Below, piece by piece: positions 57,765 to 64,000 of a stretch of 64,000 nt of DNA. The translations under genes and the position numbers were made by a program. Source of the stretch: Craterostigma plantagineum (Eukaryota; Streptophyta; Magnoliopsida; Lamiales; Linderniaceae); assembly GCA_027422505.1 (NCBI GenBank), contig JAPQWV010000001.1:3224001-3288000 (forward strand), given 5' to 3'. The stretch's first letter is position 1. Every line of letters begins with the position of its first letter. The notes beneath the pieces were generated by a model. That model made no database searches. It saw only the letters and a program-made list of their open reading frames with translations, and had not been told where the DNA came from.

Positions 57765-58495
57765 TACGGTACCTAATGCTGAAAGGATACAGTACCATAT
57801 GTCGTACACTTAGAGTACCAATATTACCTATATTACAGTACCAAGGCAGCGTATATTAACGTACCAAATTGACATAAATTACAGTACCAAATATACATAT
57901 TACAGTACCAAACATGTATGTCGTAGGGTACCAAATTGGCATATATTACCGTACCAAGTTTTCATATATTAGGGTACCAAACTGGCATATATTACAGTAA
58001 CAAATTTACATATATTACCTGCCAAGTGTACATTAGCAAACTGGCATAGGTTACGGTACCAAACATGCATGTCGTAGGGTACCAAACTGGCATATATGAC
58101 TGTACCAAACATGCACTTCTTACCGTACCAAACTTGCATATCTTATGGTACCAAACTGACATGTATTACAGTAACAAAATTACATATATTATGTGCCAAA
58201 TGTACATTAGCAAACTGGCATAGGTTACGGTACCAAACATGCATGTCGTAGGGTACCAAACTGGCATATATAACAGTACCAAACATGCACATCTTACCGT
58301 ACCAAACTTGCATATCTTATGGTACCAAACTGGCATGTATTACAGTAACAAAATTACATATATTACGGTACCAAACATATGTATATTACCGTACCAAACT
58401 GGCATATATTACCGTACCAAGTTTACATATAATACGGTACCAAATGTGCATATCTTACTGTACCAAACTGGCAGTGATTACAGTACCAAATTTAG
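57765..58495. repeat. Tandem array B, GTACCAAACTGGCATAT units
   Basis: Twenty or more units of about 25-30 bp built on (G)GTACCAAA(C/T) followed by TGGCATATATTAC or GCATGTC. A higher-order duplication of about 174 bp is visible (58028 and 58202 both begin GTACATTAGCAAACTGGCAT). Placed between the two convergent genes. ORFs across it are artefacts of the 27-bp period. Confidence 0.88.
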
Positions 58496-58620
58496 ACAAA
58501 AACAATGAGTCATATCCTATTGACACATTTGAATAAAAAATGAGCCAATACCATACAAAAGAGCACCGAAAAAGGTTATGGGACCAAAAGCAAAAAGAAA
58601 ATACATGGAAAATACGGACG

Positions 58621-60872
58621 CTACGTCGTTACGACTTCTGTACAAGTACGGCGATTATGTCCGTATTTCCCACATATTTTACACTTGTTGGATCTTCTAT
58701 CTACCTGAGATGGAATCCTCCGTGTCCTTCGGCGACCGGGGAGAACGCGGATGTCCGGGTCACGAATGAAATTCCCATCATCGGTTTGAGCATTCATCTC
58801 GTGAGTCGGAATAGGGTTGATGATCGACATATATGCATCTCTATACTTATGGAATCGGAAGTACGGATCACAATAATCGTAAAAAGAATATCTCTAGTCG
58901 CAATACACGCTGCTGCATGCTTACAAGGGATTCTATAGACTTCCCATTCTCTGCATGAGCAGGTCCGCTGCTGGATGTCCACCGCAAATGAGCCATCTTC
59001 ACCGACCACCTCAAATGCCACGTTCGAAGATTTACTCACTTTCAACGTGCGACCAGCAGTGATATTCTGAACAAGTTTCTTTTCTTGTTTTGGACATAAC
59101 TCGCTAACAAGGGTCATTCCTCTCTCGCGTCGGTCGTGCATCATCGTCATGATTTTCACGCGAATGGTATCAATCATGCCCTTTGCAGGCAACGCCCGTG
59201 CTTTTCTTACCCAAGAATTCCAACACTCTGCTTGTTGTTAATAACTTCCCACCTATTCCCGTCGAATAACGCATTTGCCCAACATGTTGGACCTGATCTC
59301 TCAATAAAAGTCTGCGCAATTGGCATAGACTCGATGATGCTGGCGATGTGATTATGAAACTGAACCGAAGTAGTTGCATAAGCCGCTTTTTTTAAGACGG
59401 ATGACCAATGTTTCTTGTTGTGCATCGGGTAATGTTTCATCACCTGTAAAAATTAAGAACAAATTATTTGCATCGTATTCACTAATGTAGTGAGCACATT
59501 ACTAAAAAGTACCTCTTTCTTGAAGTTGTCAACCAAATGGCGCAAGCAATATGCATGACGGCTTCCTGGAAATGATATAGAAACAGCTTTAATAATACTC
59601 GGATGCCGATCTGAGAAGAACATCAGCTCCCTCAATGTCGACGGGTAATGATGAAACATGCTCCTCAACTTAGAAAAGAACCACTCCCAGTTTTCATCAT
59701 TTTCGACGCTTACAACGCCAAAGGCAACCGTGAACAAATCTTCGTTTGCATCCTTTGCGACAGCCGTAACGAGCACTCTTTGAGACTTGGTCTTAATGTG
59801 AGTACCATCAACAAATATGAGCGGCCGACATCCACGAACAAAACCCACGAGACACGCGTGGAAGCAGATAAAGAGCCGACGAAACTTGTTGTCGTGAGGG
59901 TATACATCGTACTCCGCCATGCTAGCCGAATTGGTTTCTCTAACGGCATTACAATACCACCTCAACTGATCAAACGTACCATTATCCAACCCATATATGT
60001 TACGAATGGCACTTTCTTTGCCTCTATACGCCTTATGGTACCCCACTTCAACTCCATAGTCCCTTAGGATGTCTTTAACCATGGAACCGGGACGATACGA
60101 TGGCTCGTCTCGGACCCTCTCTTTCACTATGTTCCCTACCCACGGCGCGTCCGCTCGCGGATGATCACGACTCCTAAGAGTATCTTCACCACAACTGTGT
60201 TGTAGATTGGATCTCCGAATCGCAAACGAATTGTCACATTTATAACGCGAAGCATATATCCGCCACTTGCACGTCTCATCCTTGCAAACGGCAATGATTT
60301 TCTTACGCTCGTTCTTTGCATATACAAAGTTTCTCCGGATCGCAATGGAGTAGTTCTTCAAATTCCGTCTAAATTCATCTGCATCCCTAAAGATTTGTCC
60401 ATCTCCCCGAATGCAATGACTCCATGCATCTACTGTGTTTCTTTCAAAATCAAACTCCACGGATTCTCCGTTCTTCCGTACTACAAGTAATTTTATCAAT
60501 CATCAATATGAAAACCCAAAATTTAAAGTTTAACAACAATAAAATAAAAACAAACATGTTCGCCGGGCCACTTGCACCACATTCATCGGCACGTTCCACT
60601 TTCATCGGTATCATTGAAAATTTGTATCGCATAAACAACTGATACATATTGAAAACATCCGCATTTTCTTTCAATGTCGAGTACAAACTTTGGAATGGAA
60701 CTTGATACTTTATTGAGTCATGTCGGGATTCGATATCCGACCACCTTCTTTGGAGGGATACGTATATATCGATAAGCGTCGTTGCTTCATTGATTAATAG
60801 TAAAGAAGACTCCCTTTTATACTCACACATTGCAAATAACGTCCCGCCATCAAAGGAATTTGCAGACGCCAT
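58621..60872 (-). pseudogene. MuDR-type transposase, frame-broken
   Basis: Minus strand. First exon from ATG 60872 (MASANSFDGG) to about 60560. An intron of roughly 0.1 kb leads into 60495 and below (MuDR N-terminal domain, FRDADEFRRNLKNYSIAIRR, with CKDETCKW). The MULE DDE core shows RPLIFVDGTHIKTK (first Asp) and ELMFFSDRHPSI (second Asp). A second intron lies near 59510-59443 (GTACTT donor, TTTTACAG acceptor) before VMKHYPMHNKKHW. Then come SWIM zinc finger CSCREWEVYRIPCKHAAAC and a terminal CCHC knuckle CKICGKYGHNRRTC. One-base frame changes occur near 59235-59250 and 58880. The domain set is complete, so this was an autonomous element that decayed recently. Confidence 0.88.
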
Positions 60873-61451
60873 ATTTTCAGATAATATGGCAATCTGTTAA
60901 AATGGTACGGTGTATAGTTTAGATTGGTTCTGCATAACTGGACATTTTGGTAACGTATAGACATGTTACTTGGTACGTAATATAAATACACAAAGATACT
61001 ACATAACATAAATGTCCAATCGGACTGTGTCCCATAATGTAATTAGGTACGATAACACAACATACAATGGTACGTAATATTCATAGGAAATGGTACGTCG
61101 TAACAGTTACATAAAAGAAAACCGAAATCTCGACGGATTAGCCTCAATAACTATCAAATCCTAACATTCCACTCTTATATGGAGCTCTTGGATAGCATTG
61201 AGCTCCCAGATTTGGGATAAACCTTGAACAAACGCCCAAAATCGATTAACCTAACCCAAACCAAAATAAAAACTTACCTGACAAAATTAACCCCCAAAAT
61301 CGAGAACCCAACGTTCAATAGGGTCTTCGATCCTTGTCCGGCATGGCACGAGCAGACGGAGTTGGTCGGCAAGAAGAAATCGTCGACGGCGAGCTGAAGG
61401 TCGGATTTTGCAGAGAAAAAAAAATCTGAAATGAAATTCTAAATTATTTAA

Positions 61452-61590
61452 TAAGGGTATTTTCGTAATCTTAGGTGATTAGGTACCTAAGTATAAAAAT
61501 TTTATTCAACTGGGTACCTAGCTATAAAATAGTTCTGACAAGGTACCTAAGTGGCTGATTTTTTTCCTATTGGGTATTTATGTGTAGATT
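61452..61590 (-). repeat. Right TIR of MULE
   Basis: Inverted match to 54549-54660 centred on AGGTACC and CAGTTGAAT. Contains three GGTACC sites in 75 bp. Confidence 0.7.
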
Positions 61591-61674
61591 TCCGCAAATT
61601 CAATTGTATTTTCAATTTTTTTATTTTCTCTATTTTTTTTTCAGCGGCATCGTTATTTTCTCTATTTATATATA

Positions 61675-62879
61675 GTGTTAATTTCGTATCAGTACCTTTT
61701 GAGTTTTCAAATTCCTCTTAAATATCCCTCGGATTATTTCTTCCTTATAAGTACTCATTTGAAAAATTTTCCCTGTTCAGTACCTAAAAAGGTCTTTTCA
61801 GGGTTAAAAAGTCAAAAATACCCCTGTTTCACACTTCAAATTGGACATTATACCAACTGATTTTGAAATTATACCAGAAATAGTAGAAATTATACCATCC
61901 GTTTTGGTTATCGTACCAGTAAATAACTTTATTATAATTTTATACAGTGAAATTGGATATTTAACCAATTGATATTGAAATTATACCAGAAATTGTAAAA
62001 ATTATATCATCTGTTTGGTTATCATACCAGTAAATATCGTTATTATAATTTTATACAGAAAATTGGACATTTATACCAACTGATTTTGAAATTATACCAG
62101 AAATTGTAAAATTTATACCATCTGTTTTGGCTATCGTACCAGTAATTATCGTTATTATAATTTTATACAGCGAAATTGGACATTTATACCAACTGATTTA
62201 AAATTATATCAGAAATTGTAGAAATTATACCATTTGTTTTGGTATCGTACCAGTAAATAATGTTATTATTATTTTATACAGTGAAATTAGACATCTATAC
62301 CAACTGATTTTGAAATTATACTAGAAATTGTAAAAATTATACCAACTGTTGTTGTAATTATTTGTACACTATACCAGTTGGTATAATAACGATAACAATT
62401 GGTATAATTAGAATAACAGTTGGTATTATAATCAAAGTAGTGGTTTAATTAACGTTATTATAATTTTATACCGCGAAATTGGACATTCATACCAACTGAT
62501 TTTGAAATTATACCAGAAATTGTAGAAATTTATACCATCTGTTTTGCTTATCGTACCAATAAATAACGTCATTATAATTTTATACAGCGAAACTGGACAT
62601 TTATACCAACTGATTTTGAAATTACCAGAAATTGTAGAAATTGTACCAACTGTTGTCGTAATATACCAACAGAATTGTACACTATACCAGTTGGTATAAT
62701 AATGATAACAGTTGGTATGATGTCCAATTTAATTTCAGGAAAGAGTATTATCGTCTGTTCACTGTTTGGGGTATTAATTACACTACTTTTTCGCAGATGG
62801 TACTGAAAGGGAAGATTTTTTGGTTGGAATACTGATAAGAAAGTTTAAAACTCGGAAGGTACTAATAAGGAATTTACAC
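61675..62879. mobile_element. Small TIR element carrying a tandem array
   Basis: Ends are inverted relatives: GTGTTAATTTCGTATCAGTACC at left and, read inverted, GTGTAAATTCCTTATTAGTACC at right, continuing GAGTTTT(C/A)AAA. The interior is an array. No ORF and no clear target duplication. Probably a Mutator-like non-autonomous element. Confidence 0.65.
61840..62720. repeat. Tandem array C, about seven units of about 115 bp
   Basis: Units contain TTGGACATTTATACCAACTG, TTTTGAAATTATACCAGAAA, TTATACCATCTGTTTTGG and TATCGTACCAGTAAATAACG. At 62340-62450 and 62660-62720 the motif also occurs inverted (CCAGTTGGTATAATAA), giving local palindromes. Confidence 0.85.
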
Positions 62880-63196
62880 TTGTATAATAAGAGAATAGCC
62901 GTTCAAAGAAGGGGGTGGGGGTATTTGCAGCGAAGTAATCAGAATAGGGACCAGAAGAGAATGATTACTTATTTGTAGGCCCCTTTTTCAATTTCAAGTG
63001 ACAGAGAATCACTTTGTCCTTAAATAGCTCCTCACGTTACGACAATAGACACAGGGGAGGAAGAAATCCATTATCCAACCTTAAATACCAAAAATTAGAC
63101 ATGATTCAAAGATATAAAAAAAAAAGAACGTGTCTTTCTATTCACCTCTTGAGACATATACGAAACATGGAAAATAATAAGCTATAATTTTAATAA
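62880..63196. other. 3' flank of GUX-like gene
   Basis: AT-rich, no gene recognised. Confidence 0.45.
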
Positions 63197-64000
63197 TCAA
63201 ACAGCATATTGTCTCGAATCAGTAACATTAATACTCCAATGGCGATCCTCAAAGCCCATCTGTCGAGCCACTTTTCTATCCCATTCCAACCCATTTCTCC
63301 TCTCCGCGCTCAAACCGCACGCCGACGTCAACCTCCCATTCATCCCATCGTGAACCTTCCACCACCGCCGGTGCGCCGCGTCGCTCGCATACACCCTCTG
63401 ATCGGCGACGTCCCAGTTGCAATCGTAGTCTCTGTAGCACATCCATGGCTTCAGACCCAAGTAATGAAGCGCATAGATGCTCGACGAAGGCTCCTCCGAG
63501 CCGAAGAGTTGGTTCTTCAGGCTAGCCTCCGTCGTGCCGTTTGACCAGAAGTTCTTCAAGAAATTGACCCTCCTAGGCAATCTGCAGTACGTATTATTCA
63601 TCGTCGTCGTCTCAAAGATTACTGAGAAATTAGAGCACATAAACTGTTTGTTGAAAGACCTGTGCCAGTATACGAAGACCTCGTTGAGAAAACCCTGGTC
63701 TCCGCCGTTGTAAGAGAAGACATCCTCCGTACGATTCATCAGCGTACGGAAGGTGCAGTTAGAGGGCTCGACGACCATCACCCCTGAGTTGAATATATGG
63801 CCGTCGTTCCCCACGGCGGACATTTGAGGGAAGTAGAAAGAAGGTCTAGGTTGCGGAGGACGAGGATGTCTGAATCGATGAAACTACTTTTTCGTACTCC
63901 GTTAGCTGCCATAGCCTCAGCTTGCTGTAGTTGTACTCGTTGTACGAGTCTTTGAGCGCGTGGGGGTTTCTAATGCGAGCTATGAAGCGCAGGGTCCAGC
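63197..64000 (-). CDS. GUX-like xylan glucuronosyltransferase (GT8), 3' part, frame-disturbed
   Basis: Golgi type II enzyme family that adds glucuronic acid side chains to xylan using UDP-glucuronate. The gene runs off the right edge. The minus-strand readings from 64000 down are WTLRFIARIRNP ... YNEYNYSKLRLWQLTEYEKV, then FIDSDILVLRNLDLL (the metal-binding DxD), then, from 63823 to the stop at 63197, MSAVGNDGHIFNSGVMVVEPS, NGGDQGFLNEVF and HYLGLKPWMCYRDYDCNW (family HxxGxxKPW). The three parts are in three frames, each change lying at a short T run (near 63885 and 63846). The largest part is intact. Either a young pseudogene or two missed bases in the assembly. N-terminal membrane anchor is outside the window. 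Confidence 0.85.

Larger units (their letters stand above)
54542..61596 (-). mobile_element. Autonomous-type Mutator-like element with accessory gene and tandem arrays
   Basis: Ends carry long imperfect inverted repeats (about 54549-54660 and 61452-61590), sharing ATCTACA, ATCAG, AGGTACC(T/C)AGTTGAAT and AGGTACCTAA. Inside are a minus-strand MuDR-type transposase (60872 to 58621), a plus-strand accessory gene (55844 to 57496) converging on it, and two tandem arrays. A possible degenerate duplication is AATTCAA (54535-54541 and 61597-61603), so the exact ends are uncertain. The transposase is frame-broken. Confidence 0.8.

Noticed and set aside
55026..58495. CRISPR-like repeat arrays
   Set aside because: Repeats are contiguous tandem or degenerate units without unique equal-length spacers, in plant nuclear DNA within a MULE. 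No cas-like genes.
58239..58536. Tyr/Thr-rich repetitive ORFs in array B
   Set aside because: Multiple frames stay open because the unit length is near a multiple of three. No splice or start support.

Overview
This is plant nuclear DNA, almost certainly from a eudicot. The evidence is GT-AG introns in short-exon genes, plant-only gene families (AP2/ERF with an EAR motif, HECATE and SPATULA/ALCATRAZ bHLH factors, an MBR-type RING-H2 ligase, a GUX-type GT8 xylan glucuronosyltransferase), Sirevirus and Tork-type Copia elements, Mutator-like elements and MITEs. Nothing bacterial or organellar is visible. The species cannot be named from the sequence.

Layout. A complete, very young Sirevirus-type Copia element (247-8797, flanked by the 5-bp repeat GAGTG) opens the window. 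After a gene-poor stretch with a hAT-like element come a two-exon zinc-finger gene (11152-11949) and an EAR-type ERF repressor (13815-14297). Next is a nest: a non-coding LTR element (15121-25188, repeat GCAAC) interrupted by a 3.05-kb solo LTR (16303-19354) and by an internally deleted Tork-like element (19516-22989, repeat TAACC). A Tourist-like MITE (25258-25774) precedes the five-exon RING-H2 gene (28547-30861). From 31.6 to 34 kb lie a 21-bp minisatellite, a chimeric LTR remnant and a 639-bp Mutator-like foldback MITE holding a tRNA-like SINE head and a palindromic array. A six-exon SPATULA/ALCATRAZ-like bHLH gene (34598-35906) is followed within 300 bp by a minus-strand Tork element (36179-41320, AGGGG), and then by a second, 11-kb Sirevirus with an extra ORF (41765-52797, ACAAT). 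A HECATE1/2-like bHLH gene (53610-54182) comes next, then a roughly 7-kb autonomous-type MULE (about 54.54-61.60 kb) with a decayed transposase, an accessory gene and two tandem arrays, a small tandem-array TIR element (61675-62879), and the 3' part of a GUX-like gene running off the right edge on the minus strand.

How the genes relate. The ERF/DEAR, SPT/ALC-like and HEC1/2-like genes are all on the plus strand. Remembered Arabidopsis locus numbers put related genes close together on duplicated blocks, so this looks like an old conserved cluster pushed apart by transposons. SPT and HEC proteins are known heterodimer partners in carpel development, which makes the clustering of interest.

Most coding potential belongs to mobile elements. 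Nearly all of it is broken by one-base frame offsets or single stops, even in elements whose LTRs are almost identical. That is either fresh decay or uncorrected sequencing indels. The least explained structures are the GTACC-rich tandem arrays shared by both TIR elements at the right, one array apparently inside a leader intron; the ATGTTG/CAACAT half-site series spread through the first Sirevirus; and the GGGACCTGTGC palindromic array inside the foldback MITE.
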